A stretch of 64,000 nucleotides of DNA. Origin: Neopestalotiopsis rosae. Taxonomy: Eukaryota > Ascomycota > Sordariomycetes > Amphisphaeriales > Sporocadaceae. Under the pieces are notes generated by a model. That model saw nothing but the letters and a program-made list of their open reading frames with translations, was not told the origin of the DNA and made no database searches. Below, one piece after another: positions 13,309 to 25,412 of this stretch. Position numbers and translations under genes: made by a program. The stretch lies in assembly GCA_023078685.1 (NCBI GenBank), contig JALGAS010000006.1:4030001-4094000 (forward strand), read 5' to 3'. Each line of letters begins with the position of its first letter. The first letter of the stretch is position 1.

Positions 13309-16141
13309 ATGGCAAGACCATTCGCACCCCGTGGCATGTTCCAGCCAAAACGAAGTGGAATGCCATCGTTCTACCAGTCACCAGCATCGTACGGACTCAC
13401 TGTAGGCAATGCCAATCTGCCCGAATACACGTTTGCACCCACAGCAATGGGCATCAATAGTGGTAGCAGCCAGAGTGTAGGCGGGGGAGGAGCCACCAGC
13501 AACCGCAGTCCAGGCCTGAATCCGGGCGCCGTTGCTGCGACTAGTAGCAGTAGCCGTAGTACGAATACAGGTGCTCCCGCTGCTAGTACTACTACTGCAT
13601 TCACCTCACCCATTTCCTCCAGTCCTTACAACCACTACCACGTCAACTCACACAACCAGCATCTGCAACAACAACAACAACCACATCATCAACAGCTCCA
13701 GCTTCCACTTCACGGACTTCCGTCGTCGTCAGATTCTTCATCATACCATCAACAGCAACAACCTCAAAATCACCAACACCTCCACAACTACTCGGCAGCC
13801 TACGATCAAGGACCCTACAACATCAAGATGGAGGCCCCGAGCGACCTTGCCCAGCAAGAGGCCGCTGCTCGGGACTACCAGCCTGAGCTCGAGGTGGGTT
13901 CATTCAATCAATCAATCGTCCATTCATTCATTTATTCGACATTGTGTATTTGCTCTTTCCCCGAATCCCGCTGCAACTTGTCGTTGGAGCTTTTTCTTGC
14001 ACCTCTGCTCCATCGGCTTTTGCTTCTTCTAGTTGCCGCCTTTCTTTTTCTTCTGCATCATGCATTGCCAATTCTTCACCGGATTCAAATCACACACACG
14101 ACAGGACAGCTCACTCAAGCTTTTTTCCACTAGGGCCCCAATGTTAGCGACAAAAAGTCGAGCGAAGCAATCACTCAAGAATATGCCAAGGCAAACCCCG
14201 TTTACGTTGCCAAAACTGTGGTAAGTTGGCAGAGAACCTGATTCTATCCCGTCCCGCTGCCTCCCTACCCGCCCTATCCCATCTACGCGACACGACTGCT
14301 CGCAAGCTCATACTCCCCCTGTCCATCCCGCTCGCTACCCATCTTTATTACCTGCTACTTTGTACGTCCGGAGCAACACTTGCGCTTGGGTCCGCACTTG
14401 AGTGGGTAGATATGCTACTATCAAGCGAACCCTTGTGCCGTGCCGCAACCCCCTGTATGGACAACTGGATTGCCGTAGCGGCTGATCTCATCGACGAGAA
14501 TCTGTCGTGCTGCACAGCATTTGCTCCTCCACACTGACATAGATTGGCACACCCCAAGGGACTAAAACACATGCCCATCACATCCAATCACAGCAAAACC
14601 ACAGACAGGCAAAAAACTAATCAGACATGATCCCAGGCATTGCCCTCGACGTACTCGACCTACCGTCAGGTCCAGGGGGACGGTAATTGTGGCTGGCGAG
14701 GTGAGTTGCAATTGTCTTGTGATGCTGGCATCCTCCTGCATATTATCTTACCCTTACCCCGCAATTTGGTTCATATCAAGATTCGCCAAGGGGTTTTACC
14801 GAGTGGCAGCCTTTGGAATCTGGACCATTGCTTCCAGGTCTCACATCCCGAATGACAAGGGCATTTGGTTCTGACCAAATAGATGGCGACATGCTATAGT
14901 GGTGGTTGTGGTGGCTGTCATACGTAAGTTTGGCTGATTAACTGACACTGCGAATAGCCATTGGCTTTGCATACTTTGAGAACCTTGTGCAATGTGGGGA
15001 CATTGACCGTGTGAACATCGAGTTTGATCGGATCAAGTCGCTGAATGACTTTATTGAAAAAACCGGCGGCTTTGAGCTCTACTTGTTCGAGGACATAATC
15101 CAGCCGACGAAGGAATTGTTCGAGGAAATCATCGGCGCTCTCGAAAATGGACAGGATGCCATGCCGATTGTCCTGGACATGTGGAACGGAGACCTTTCTA
15201 ATGGCTTGATCTATCATCTTCGACTACTCGCGGCATCATGCTTGAAAGGCAACTTGGCCAAGTACCAAGGTTTCATCGTGGGGGATCCAACCACCTATTG
15301 CGACCAATGGATCATGCCCGTCAACAAGGAGATTGACCAGATTGCTATCCATCTCTTGTTCGATGTCTTTCTCGCACCGGCCCACATGACCCTGGAGATT
15401 GCATATCTCGACCTGACTCCGGGCGGCGAGGTGAATACGCATCGATGGCCAGACGAGGCCAAGGATAAGGATCCGGCGGAACTCGGTCTCATGATCTGCC
15501 TCCTTTACCGTCCTGATCACTACGACATCTTGTATCGCAGCCAGGACATGGCGCCTGTACCTGCAGCGCCTCCAGCTGCTGTTCCTCCTTTGCAGGTGAA
15601 CAGAGTGGCATCATTGTCCCATGGACACAATATTCAGAGTAACGCGTCTGATCTTGGGGTATTCTCGACCATGAACATGGGGGTTCTGGCCATGATACCT
15701 AGCTTTGGTGGGCCAGCACCTCCCTTCCCATCGATTGGATCACCTCCACCAATCTCGCCAATGGATACAACCTTTAGCCCGGCGCCTCAGTCTGTATGGA
15801 TACAACCTCAGTACGCCGAGTCGCCAGCCGTGGCTCCTTCGCCTCTTTCACCAACCCACAGTGCAACATCGCAACCTTCACCTCAACCTCAGACACAAGA
15901 CGCAGCGTCGCTCACCTCGTTGCGCTTCAGCAAACACATGTTTCCAGTCCCTGGTGGCGCCGACGCTGCTCCCCCACCCCCAGAACCGGCTTTTCAGGTT
16001 CAAACTAATATCTTCAAGCAGAGCTACTACAACATAGCTCACTACAACAATCCGCAGTTCCAACCCGAGGAATACAAACCAGAACAGGATGATGATGTGC
16101 CCACGACTAGAATGGCCGGCCGGAAAAAAAGTTCTTCCTAA
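13309..16141 (+). CDS. Otubain-type ubiquitin thioesterase (peptidase C65)
   Basis: Cysteine protease that removes ubiquitin from conjugates. Four exons, 13309-13893, 14134-14220, 14637-14700 and 14958-16141, join in frame to 639 residues. The introns are unusually long for this window (240, 416 and 257 nt). Catalytic residues are D239 and C242 in GDGNCGWR, split between exons 3 and 4 just after the Trp-Arg, and H433 in RPDHYDILY. The OTU/C65 domain spans about residues 200-440. Residues 1-195 form an N-terminal extension rich in Ser, Gln, His and Asn with several poly-Gln runs, and residues 440-639 are Pro/Ser/Gln-rich with a basic end (RKKSSS). Human otubains are about 270 residues, so both extensions are fungal additions. 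The start follows a CT-rich leader; no other ATG fits better. Confidence 0.9.
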
Positions 16142-16457
16142 GCATTTGAAAGGCAATGAAAACTTGGGTGGTAGAGGCGTGGTGTTTTTGGTGGCTTGAT
16201 TTGTTTACATGATTTTCTATTATCGGCAAGGTAATCGCTTTGACATTCATTGCGAGGCGCTGGTTTCATGACGGGCCTTTGAGGCTTCGACTCGGATTGA
16301 CGATGCTTTTAAATGATGCATCTAAATAATGAGGACCGCATCGGAGCAATGCGGGAAAGTCTTAAATAATATTCTACTGTTCGATGTTTTCTCGTCGGCG
16401 ACCCAAATGCAGACTTTTATATAATCCCCCACAACCCACGATTTCTTCAAGTAATAC

Positions 16458-16556
16458 GGTGAGATGGCCGAGCGGTCTAAGGCGCTACGTTCAGGTTTAC
16501 CTAAGATCAAAATCGTAGTCAAGAAATTGGCGTGGGTTCGAATCCCACTCTCATCA
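16458..16556 (+). tRNA. tRNA-Leu (CAG anticodon) with 17-nt intron
   Basis: Class II cloverleaf read directly. Acceptor GGTGAGA at 16458-16464 pairs with TCTCATC at 16549-16555, with one G-T wobble and discriminator A at 16556. D-stem GCC/GGC; anticodon stem CTACG (16485-16489) with CGTAG (16514-16518); anticodon CAG at 16492-16494. A 17-nt intron (16496-16512) follows the base 3' of the anticodon, the canonical position. A long variable arm (CAA/TTG stem) and T-arm GTGGG-TTCGAAT-CCCAC complete it. It decodes CUG. Confidence 0.95.
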
Positions 16557-16794
16557 AGATTTCCTTTTTGGTGTTTCTGCGCCACTTTTTGGTGGTTGCG
16601 GTTAATGTCGATGAATAAATGGTAGTCAATATCGGCAAATGCTCTATGACCATCACATTTGGGACAGTGCTTCACATTTCTGTGCAAGCTTGTAACTGCG
16701 TGAATATTGAAGTTCCTATATGATCTGCAACTCTTTCTCTATAATTGACTCTATAATACGACTATAATACGACTATAGCAAAAGCATATGCTGC

Positions 16795-17859
16795 TTAAGC
16801 TCCAAGACCTGCATTGAAGCTATGGCCAGAGTCTAGGCCCTGGGCATGCTTTTCGAATGACGAGATCAATGCGCTTAAAGCAGCATCTTCAGTATAGCCA
16901 GCCGGACTATCCGTTTTGAGACAGAGCCTCTCGGTAAACTCGTCGGCCCATGCCTGCCGGAGCTCATCTTCTAGCTGCTGTCCGGCGGACGTGTACGAGT
17001 TTTGCTCCTCCTCATCACCGTTGGCTCCGTACAGCTCCGTCACCAGGTTGGTCACGCCCTTGTCCTCGAGACCGCAGGCCACGATGCGCGACCAAGGGTT
17101 GATCTCCTCGGGGCCCTGGACGGGCATGTGGACGTTGACGGCGACGCCGAGGCCGGTGACGTGGCGGCGGAGGTGTACGCCCAGGGCGGCAATCTTGCGG
17201 TCTTCCCCTCCGACCCCCGACGCGGCAGCGGCAGCGGTAGCAGCATTATGGTTGTGCCGCACCCAGACGCCGGGATTATCCGTCGTGAAGCCCTTGACTT
17301 CGACGCCGCCCGCCGCCGCCGCCCCCTTGCCTCCTCCTTTCGTCACCCGCGCCAACGCGGCAATGGTCGTCTTCTCCAGCAGACACGCGTAGTCGCGCAC
17401 GGTAAAGTGGCGGTGGTACGGCGAGTGCAGGTCGATGACAGGCCAAAAGACGAGCTGGCCCGGGCCGTGGTACGTGGCCAGACCGCCGCGCGGCGCGCTC
17501 ACCACCTCGGGGGCGTAGTACCGTTGTGATGACTGTGACTGTGACTGCGATGACGACGACCCGACGCGTAGGGGGGCGCGTAGACGTTTTGCCTCGGCGG
17601 GGGCTAGGGGACCTACTTGTCTTCGTCCGAGCGTGTACGTCGGGGCGGGCGTGAAGGAGATGAGAGACGGCGGCGGTGCTACAGACGACGTCGTCGAGGA
17701 GGGGGAAGAGGACGCGGAGGACGGCGAGGACGAAGCGCCAAGGGCGGCCTTGTGCTCCAGCAGCCGCCTCTGCAGGTGTGTCTGCAGCTCCACGGCGAGG
17801 GCGTAGGTCGGGAACCGGGGCGCGGTCGAGGGGATGCGGATATGTTGGAGGAGCGTCAT
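16795..17859 (-). CDS. LIP2: Lipoate octanoyltransferase (LipB/Lip2 family)
   Basis: Transfers octanoyl groups from acyl carrier protein to apo-proteins such as the H protein and 2-oxoacid dehydrogenase E2 subunits, the first step of mitochondrial lipoylation. The single exon gives 354 residues from the first ATG (17859-17857); the frame is open further only through non-ATG codons. The family signature RGGLATYHGPGQLVFWPV is clear, followed by VKGFTTDNPGVWV, the conserved lysine of KIAALGVHLRR, and AVNVHMPV. The late IVACGLEDKGV holds the conserved catalytic cysteine. Two low-complexity Ser/Ala-rich inserts (about residues 40-60 and around the GGGKGAAAAGG segment) lengthen it beyond bacterial LipB of about 210 residues. 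A mitochondrial targeting peptide is expected but not obvious. Confidence 0.92.
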   Translation of the reverse strand: MTLLQHIRIPSTAPRFPTYALAVELQTHLQRRLLEHKAALGASSSPSSASSSPSSTTSSVAPPPSLISFTPAPTYTLGRRQVGPLAPAEAKRLRAPLRVGSSSSQSQSQSSQRYYAPEVVSAPRGGLATYHGPGQLVFWPVIDLHSPYHRHFTVRDYACLLEKTTIAALARVTKGGGKGAAAAGGVEVKGFTTDNPGVWVRHNHNAATAAAAASGVGGEDRKIAALGVHLRRHVTGLGVAVNVHMPVQGPEEINPWSRIVACGLEDKGVTNLVTELYGANGDEEEQNSYTSAGQQLEDELRQAWADEFTERLCLKTDSPAGYTEDAALSALISSFEKHAQGLDSGHSFNAGLGA

Positions 17860-19723
17860 GTCGTTGTCTTGGCCCCCGGCTTTTGGCAACTTCTGTCTAT
17901 CTTACATGATAATTGTCGTCGTTGGGTTGGGGGGTCGTCACCAGTGACAATTGCTTTTTTTCGCGATTTCAGAGCTTGTAAGCAATTGGACAGGGGACCA
18001 GCTCCGGGCCCTCGGGTACGCTAGAGAGCTACCTAAACACTCGTCAATTGCCTCTTGTGCCCCGCCGGAGAAATCGGGGCTTCGGGTCTAAGCGGGGTTT
18101 AAAGTTTTCTCTTTCTGGTAAGTCGGAAACGGAGAATCAAAATGAAAGTTCACCCGGGGATTGGCAGCGACAATTCTGAAGTCCCCTCGCTTAAAGATTA
18201 GAGTCAAAAGGTGGAGAGGGAGAATCCCATAGATCTCTGTTACTAGGCAGGGTGCTGGTGGTTCTGCAGCCTTGACAGCCCTGTCGGTAGCAGACGGACT
18301 GACGGGACAACTACCAAGTACACTCTGTTCTACTCTCTACTAAATCATTAGTGCACTTTTGTATGCAGTGTGCTTTTGAGGATCTACAATTTTCAAGAGA
18401 TCACACTTTTCTGGGTCTAAAACCCCTGAGCGGCTGGGCGGTCATGCCAGGATGATCTGATTGAAAATGCGAGCCAGGTATCCAAACCAACGACTAAGAA
18501 GCAGGCCAGACTCGCCAGGCTGGCCAGGCTTGCCAGGTACGGAGAAGTCAGTGGCACAGCAGGCTATTTCTCCGTCAGCTTCTCGCATCTGATCTAGGTC
18601 ATGTGTTTCCGTAAGCATTTAGCAAAGCTACTAAAAGACAACACAACGTCCCGTCTTGAGGGGGTGAGGACAAGGAGATTTAGCTCAAAAAGCCAGGATT
18701 ATCTGCAATGGTCGTTTCGCGAGCGGTCGAGCTTGGACCTGCCTTGGTAATTTTGTCGAACATGGATTATCAGCACAAAGTAGTACTACAGAGTACCGCC
18801 TTTGGTGTGCGGCACAGTTCTCGCGCCATTAACTCTCTCACCTTGACCAGATGGGCAGCTGTGCCGTACCGCCGACAAAGATCATTGCGGCACAGGCATC
18901 AATTATGTGATTATTGATCCCGAGGTTGTGGTTCAGCTTTAACTGTGTCAGGAGACTCGGCCGAGATTATTTCGTGATCAGCACTCAGACGAGCCATGCT
19001 TATCACTGTGCATGAGTATAGATAACATAGCACTCTCCATGGCATATGCCAAGTGCTGGCAAGCAATAATCATGTAGTACAAGGCAGGACAAGACCCAAT
19101 ATCTTTCTGCGCAAACGGAAGGGGGGCAAAAACGCAACCGACAAGGCCAAGCCTAGACCTCAACGTTATAGTATTGTTCGGTAGTCCATCCGAACGGGGC
19201 CTCGCATTTATTGACATGTTGCCCGCCCCCCCCCCCCCCCCCCCCCCCCCCCCCCTGCGCAGCCAAGGGTCATAGCTAGCTAGGTCTTGGCACACCGACT
19301 CTGCTGACTGACCTATAGCAGCCAACACGAAAAAAGTCATGATGAGTCCTTGACGTGAGTGTGTGCGTGTGTGTGTGGCCTCGAGGCGCGACTATGGAGT
19401 GCATGAACACTCCTGGGCGATCTTGCCCTTCCTACATGAGCAGGGGGGAGGTGTGAAATGAAGCGAATACGCTCTTGCAGGACGGTGTGTCCAAGGTGAG
19501 AGAGGGCCAGTGAGGAAGAAGGAGGACCATGTCGTCCGTCGTTCGATTAAAGCAGCCGGCAGAAGTACCCTTGGAAATCGATTAACCTGCAGCAAAGCAA
19601 CCATTAACTACTACTGCTTGCCCTAGGTCCGTTCATTGGAGAATCCTTGTGAGTAGTACTGGGATCGGAGAATTATAGCGACTCGGGCCTCATGGAGGCT
19701 ATCGCGCCGAATGTACCAACTCA
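17860..19723. other. Intergenic region, no gene seen
   Basis: About 1.9 kb between the LIP2 start and the 3' end of the PARG-like gene. No domain-bearing frame is present. Around 18503-18540 there is a degenerate GCCAGGCT-type repetition, and at 19226-19255 a 30-nt homopolymer. Confidence 0.5.
19226..19255 (+). repeat. Poly-C homopolymer, 30 nt
   Basis: Thirty consecutive C residues, preceded by GCCCG and followed by TGCGCAG. The length given in any assembly is likely approximate because such runs are hard to sequence. Confidence 0.9.
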
Positions 19724-21311
19724 TCACCGCCTGTTATTATGATCGCTATCTTCTGCCTCTTGTGCCTCCCTAGACTGGGGCGATGACACATCACTGTCTT
19801 GGTCTGATACTGCCTCGTCGCTGCTAGCCTGGCTGGCATCGTCTTCCGTCTCGGCGGGATCCTTGTCCTCGTTGTCGACTGCAACTTCGACTGCCCCGAG
19901 TTGACTCTTCAGCCCAGCCAATATACCGCCCAGCCCAGACTTGACCTGGACATTGGCGGTCTGCTCCATGCGTATCTCCAGCTCGCTGATCTTGGCCTGG
20001 AGCTCTTTAAGCCTGAGCGCTTCGACATCGTCGCCGTCGCCCTCGGGTTCGTCTTCCGATGCTGCATCTTCGGCTTCCCTGCGCGTCAAGCCTGGACCGA
20101 ATGCTGCCGCAAATCCTTCGGCCAGGCTGGGATCCTTGATCGCAAAGACGACCTCTTTGATACCTGACCAGGTCTCCTTCTTGGTCTTGGCCTTGTTTCT
20201 TCCGCCCAGGAGCACCTTGCTCCAGGCGGCTGCTATCTCGCCGACTGGGTTGCCGTATGCACCACAACCCCAAGCACCAAGCCTATATTGATGAAATGTA
20301 TCAGTACTTTGAATGCATTACGAATGTTTGAATTGGTACCCGTAAAACGGAAGGGTGCGTGTCTGGCGACTGAAAACGGAGTCATGACAAAACGGAAGCC
20401 ACTCGATACTACCACGACGGGGAAGCATAACGAGTAGAATGTGACAAGGGACTTACACGACTTTTCTGGCACCCTTGGCCTGGAATACCCTCATGACGAT
20501 GCGCATCTTTTGCAAAATGGTATCCCTGTCGCTCGAGTTGACGTACTTGCCGCGCCCAGACTCCTCGTTGACCTCCGTCTCTGGCATCCGGAGCATGGCC
20601 GCACTGACGCAGTCCACGAACCAGCGGTCCCGCTTCTCCAGGTCTTCCCCGGACTCGTCCCGGAATACGAGGACGTCGGGCGTGTAGACGGCGCCGAGCT
20701 CCGGAAGGCGGTAGAATTCATCTTTGAGTGATGGCAAGAGGGTGGTGCGCATACACTACAGTGTTCACGTTAGTGATTGCATATGCAGACATTTCCTACC
20801 CGTTAGCACCATACGCTCTCAATAGACGCTCATATAGTCCCATCACATGGGTATTTGCGCTCAAGTGATATAAGAAACTGGCAATGCTTACCAATGACTC
20901 CTCCTGGCTGCTAGCTCCATTGACAAAGCCTCCACCAGGTGACAGCGGCGAAGCCATGTTCAGAATAGCAACACGAGCCTCTTTATTGCTCAGATCATCC
21001 TTGTCGGTCTCGTGATCTCGAAGCAGAGATCTACCCACCGTCAAGGTGTCCCCCACCTCAACGAACAGTTCCGGCCCGTCGTTGGGTGGTGATGAGTTGT
21101 CATGCTTGTCCTTGTCTTTTGCTTTTGACGCCGACTTGGGGGCAGGCGGCTCAACAATCAGCTCTGAGGCCTCACTGCCGCGTTTTGCGCGCGGATGGCT
21201 CGACAGCAGCGCCGGTATGACCTTGTTCAGCGTAGCCTTTGCCTTCTTGGCGCGTGCGTCACGGCGGAAGCTTGGTGGCGCCAGGCCTTTGGAGGGCTCC
21301 GTTCGGCCCAT
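19724..21311 (-). CDS. Microbial-type poly(ADP-ribose) glycohydrolase domain protein (TIGR02452/DUF2263-like)
   Basis: Predicted to cleave ADP-ribose polymers or related ADP-ribose adducts. Three exons, 20892-21311, 20457-20755 and 19724-20282, give 425 residues; introns are 136 and 174 nt. The start is the first ATG, reading MGRTEPSKG; upstream codons in frame are non-ATG. The bacterial-type PARG signature GGG-x7-QEE is seen as GGGFVNGASSQEE (G126-E138), immediately before intron 1. Exon 2 begins CMRTTLLPSL and exon 3 LGAWGCGAYGNPV, both typical of this family. A Lys/Asp-rich insert (about residues 45-80) and a long acidic C-terminal tail with a coiled-coil-like stretch (ELQAKISELEIRME) are extra to the catalytic domain. 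Probably cytosolic or nuclear. Confidence 0.88.
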
Positions 21312-21653
21312 GATTTGGAGGAATTTGCCGCAGTCTTTGATCAATGCGATGCCTCAAGAGACTAAATGAGGATGGAAGACATTGCCTTTGCAATATTCAA
21401 AGCTGATTGATGACCGTCCGGGTGTCCAAGGTTAGGAAAACTTGTGGGGCCGGGCTACCTTGGTGGACACGGCGCTGAGTCGTCACACTAACATCCGTAT
21501 ACATATGTACCTAGCTTACAGGGCACCGGCGCCATTGTGATAGAGACACGGCATTAGATGGCTCTGGCGAAACACTGTAGAAATTTACATTTGTGGAGTT
21601 TCCCATGAACTTGAAGGCTCCTTGAGATCTAGGTAAACGATTCCAGTTTTATT

Positions 21654-24600
21654 CTATGTCCTCTCGTCTGATTCTTTGTCGAGAGACGCAAGAAAACCAG
21701 GCGGAAATACTCGTTCGCTCCGTCGGCACCTCAGGCTGACTACAACTAGATCCAGCTTTCGTAGATCCGCTCTTGTGGCATGCTTATGAGATAACAAATA
21801 CTTTGCAACCTCTGCTCTATCGTGACAATCTCCACATGCAACAGGCATTCTCAATGTCGGTAAAAGATCAGACAGAAGTCTTTCCGGTTCGACTTTGACT
21901 TCTTCAAGGAGATAGGGCACCATCACAGACGAGTTTCCACCACAAAAAGCAGCTGCCAATACACCACCATATTCTCCCGTTTCCACACGCATGTGCACAT
22001 CTGCGCCATGACTGATGAGAAGATCCATGACTGCAAGTGAACCGTGATATGCTGCAGCAATGACAGGGCTGCCGAATCGACTCTGCGTCTGGAGATTGAT
22101 CGTAGCGCCGGCCTTGATGAGCCATCTACACCTTACATTGCCGTGGACCCCACGATAAACCGCGAGGATGTCCTCGTATATAGCTTTCTCGAGCGCACAG
22201 CCCCACTTGCATTCATCGAAAAAGTCACCAGGAGGTGCAAGGTCGTCGACGTCTGCACCGTATTCCAACAGAAGGTTAGGTATATCTGGGTCGAAGTCGT
22301 TTTGAAACATTGATGCCGGATGGAAGTTTCCTAGTAGCGGTGATACGTCCCCAGTAAAGTAACCTTGTATGATGTTTGCAGTTACGCTGGCACCACTCTC
22401 GAGCAACACCTTCACACAAGCTGCCTGTCCGGAGTAGACAGCTGATAGCAAGGGAGTCTTTTTACGGAGAAGTCTGTTGACATCCAGGCCCATCTCGATA
22501 ATTTTTCCAAGTACGTCATCCCGTCCATGCTTTGCAGCCACGGAAAGGAGATCAGCTTCTTCCCCCCAGTTGGTTGCAGTGATGTTCAGCTTCATACAAT
22601 CATCAGCCCAAGGTAATGTCATGCTGCGTGGACTGAGAAGCAACAGTACAATTGCTATATTGGAGTGTTTAAAATCAGAGAACACGTCCCAGGATGCAGA
22701 AAGATATGGTGAACGGTTTGCCTTCTGTGATAGGTTCAAGTAGTCTCCCCACCAAGTCTGGACCTGCAAGCTAGTATGGCTCGAGTCATCCTCGGCGACA
22801 ATGAAGCGCATATAGAGCTCGACAATGCTTTTGCGTTTACCGCATTCATTACGAACGTCTTGGAAATGGTTGAACCAGTAGAGTGACACGTAGGGTCGGA
22901 GAATCAGTAAGGGATTTGGCATATCTCCATCATTGCGTATCGGCTTCATTATCCTCTCAAGGTCTGATCTCTCTCTGGGAAGCTTACAGCCCTGAAATCC
23001 CTCAATAAGGATTAGAAATGATAACTCCACCAGTTCGAGTTGAGCCTCTTCCAAGATCCAAGGACGATGCTTTTCTCGGAAATATTCCTTCACAGACGCA
23101 TGAGGAAATCTCCAATAGTCTTTGGTGTCTTTGACGATGAGGTGGCGGCAAATTCTTTCCAGTAATAACTCTGATAGCGGGATATCAATTTCAAGCCGGC
23201 TCCTTTCATTGTTCGTCCCAAGCTGGACCGCCGACAACAACTCTTGAGTATGAAGTGGTCGACAGGCATACATGACCCATTTGACGGCTCGCTGAAGGCA
23301 GATTTTGTCATATCCTTTGTTCTCCTCGTATAGTTCGTCATAAGTCGCGTCGAGGCCCTGAGGAAGATTGTCTAGTCTCGCTAGAATTTCTTTAGGTGAG
23401 CTGATAGTTGCTAGCTGTTCGGTATGCAGATATGCCCATCTAAACCTGTGTGTGAATATTAGCGTTTTAGCTGCAGTGCTTTATCAGTAAAGAGATACAT
23501 ACATTCCATGGGCCTGGTCACACAGCGTGGATTCCACCTTTTGTTTAATTTCGTCAGGCCAATCGCGGCCGACTTCCTGGACCCTGTTTCGAATGTATTC
23601 ATTGATATCAGGGTGGTTCTCGTCAACAACATCGATCCGCTCATAAATACGATCAGCGTGTTCGAAACTGCGCCGGAGGTGCAATTCATCTCGGCTGGAG
23701 ATGAATATCTTGATCGGGCGCTCAGACTTTTGGGCAAGCTCAACAAAGACTTTGATGATGTGTTCAGCATCTGCTCGTCTTTCAATCTCATCCAAGCCGT
23801 CAAGAATAATAACAGTGCGTGGAAGAAGATTGGCAAGTTCTAAGAGGGCATTCTCGAAGCTCTGGACATCTGACGTCATCATCTTATTCGCCATGTCGTC
23901 GCGAAGCTTGAGAAGGGTTTTAAAAGTCTTCTCTGGGTACCCGGGTACCATAGCCAGCTGCCTGAGGAAACTTCCAAGAATCTGAGCCGTCGGGTCGCCA
24001 TTTGATAGTCCTGGATCGTTCTTGCTGTAATAGAAATATGCGAATCCTTCCTTCGCCGTATGTGTGTCACTGGCATCCTTGATCCAGTAACGGTCGATTA
24101 CAGTAGATGCAAGTATGGTTTTCCCTGCTCCAACTAGCCATTCTCAGTACGAAGATTCTTGAGGACATCATTTGACGGCTTACCTTGGCCTGTAAGCCAC
24201 AGGATTGATGATGAGTTTGAATTTTCCCAAGTCTTGAACTTGGAATGCTTGGGGAGCCACTCGCCAGATCCCTCAATCCTCATTTTTGTCCGTCGATGGT
24301 GTTGATCGCCGACCTGAACATGACTGAACATTTCAAGCATACGAGAGCGCTCGTTCTTACTGAGAGTGTCTAGGATAGCGTCAAGACTCACTTGAGTATA
24401 CCGTAGTGGTGCCTCTAAACTCCGCAGAAGTTCTCCAGACAACTTGTTTTCCATTTTTCTCTGTTCTGCTTCACAAGCTTGCACGTCCCGGCCTATTCTT
24501 GCTTCGGCTTCGGTTAATCCGTGGACGAGTACCGCATCTTGTCCAGGATGTAGTATAGCGTCCAGCAATTGCTGCCCAGCATTCTTATTGAGATCGCTCT

Positions 24601-25412
24601 TTACACGAGCCATGAGCTTGAGAGCCTCGATGTATGCATTACAAATAGCTTCCCTCAGGAGCCTTTTGGATTCAGATACTTGTTCGGGGGCGTCCTCCAA
24701 GTAGACCTTTTCGTAGATTGCGCCACGTCTCACCAATGGCAGGACCGTCTCTGCACATTTCAAAATGGCGACGAGATACTCGCATCTATCAATTTCTGCC
24801 TACAAACGATACTTAGTCAGTTGCGCCTTTCTGAACACCGGAGAGTCATATCTATACCTGCAGAAGAACTTTCAAACCAGACCAGATGACTGAGGCAGGA
24901 TTTGGGGCGAACGTGATGGCGATATTTCCAAAGCAGGTCAACCAGCCCACAACACGGGCTGCACAATCCCTCCAGAGGATTTCGTCATCACCAATTTTAA
25001 GTCTTGCAGACTTATTCTTGAACTCGCTCTCTCGAGTTCGGACGGTGTCAATCAAGGTTATGGCGCCACCCGGCTGGGCAAGCCCGTTGCCTAGGATATC
25101 TTTATCCTTTGCGTCCAAATTTTTGAATGCTTCTTGCCACAAGTCAGTGTGGCTAGTCAATTCCAAGCATGCAGTATCCTGTGGTAGACTGTCTATTTCA
25201 TCGTTCACGACTGGAGATTCTGGAGCGTCGGACGCATTGGAGGAGTTGGTCGTTTTCGTCTTGAACTTCTGGGTGCGATCTGATTGTTTGACTGCACCCT
25301 CTGGGACAGGAGTATGTCACTTGCCCTTGATCTTGAGACGAGAAAAGAGGGCCGAAAAGCAGCCGCCATCGACCTTCTCCGTCTGCGCGGGTCCGGACAT
25401 GTCGCTGCTCAT
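21654..25412 (-). CDS. NLR-type STAND NTPase: helical N-terminal domain, NACHT, ankyrin repeats
   Basis: Fungal NOD-like receptor, a class involved in non-self recognition and programmed cell death. Five exons, 25325-25412, 24858-25279, 24184-24799, 23503-24133 and 21654-23445, predict 1182 residues. Residues 1-29 (ending FSRLKIK) come from a small first exon joined through a 45-nt GC-AG intron; this junction is the least certain. Residues about 60-300 form an alpha-helical region like those preceding NACHT in fungal STAND proteins (ASVIWSGLKVLLQ, IYEKVYLE). The Walker A motif GQVGAGKT lies at 374-381 and Walker B VIILDGLDE at 483-491; MFRWA follows at the exon 4/5 junction. About residues 880-1140 hold ankyrin-type repeats (LLSVAAKHGRDD, LLSAVYSGQAACVKVLL, VIAAAYHGSLAVMDLLISHGA). 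No frameshift or stop interrupts it, so it may be functional. Confidence 0.85.
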
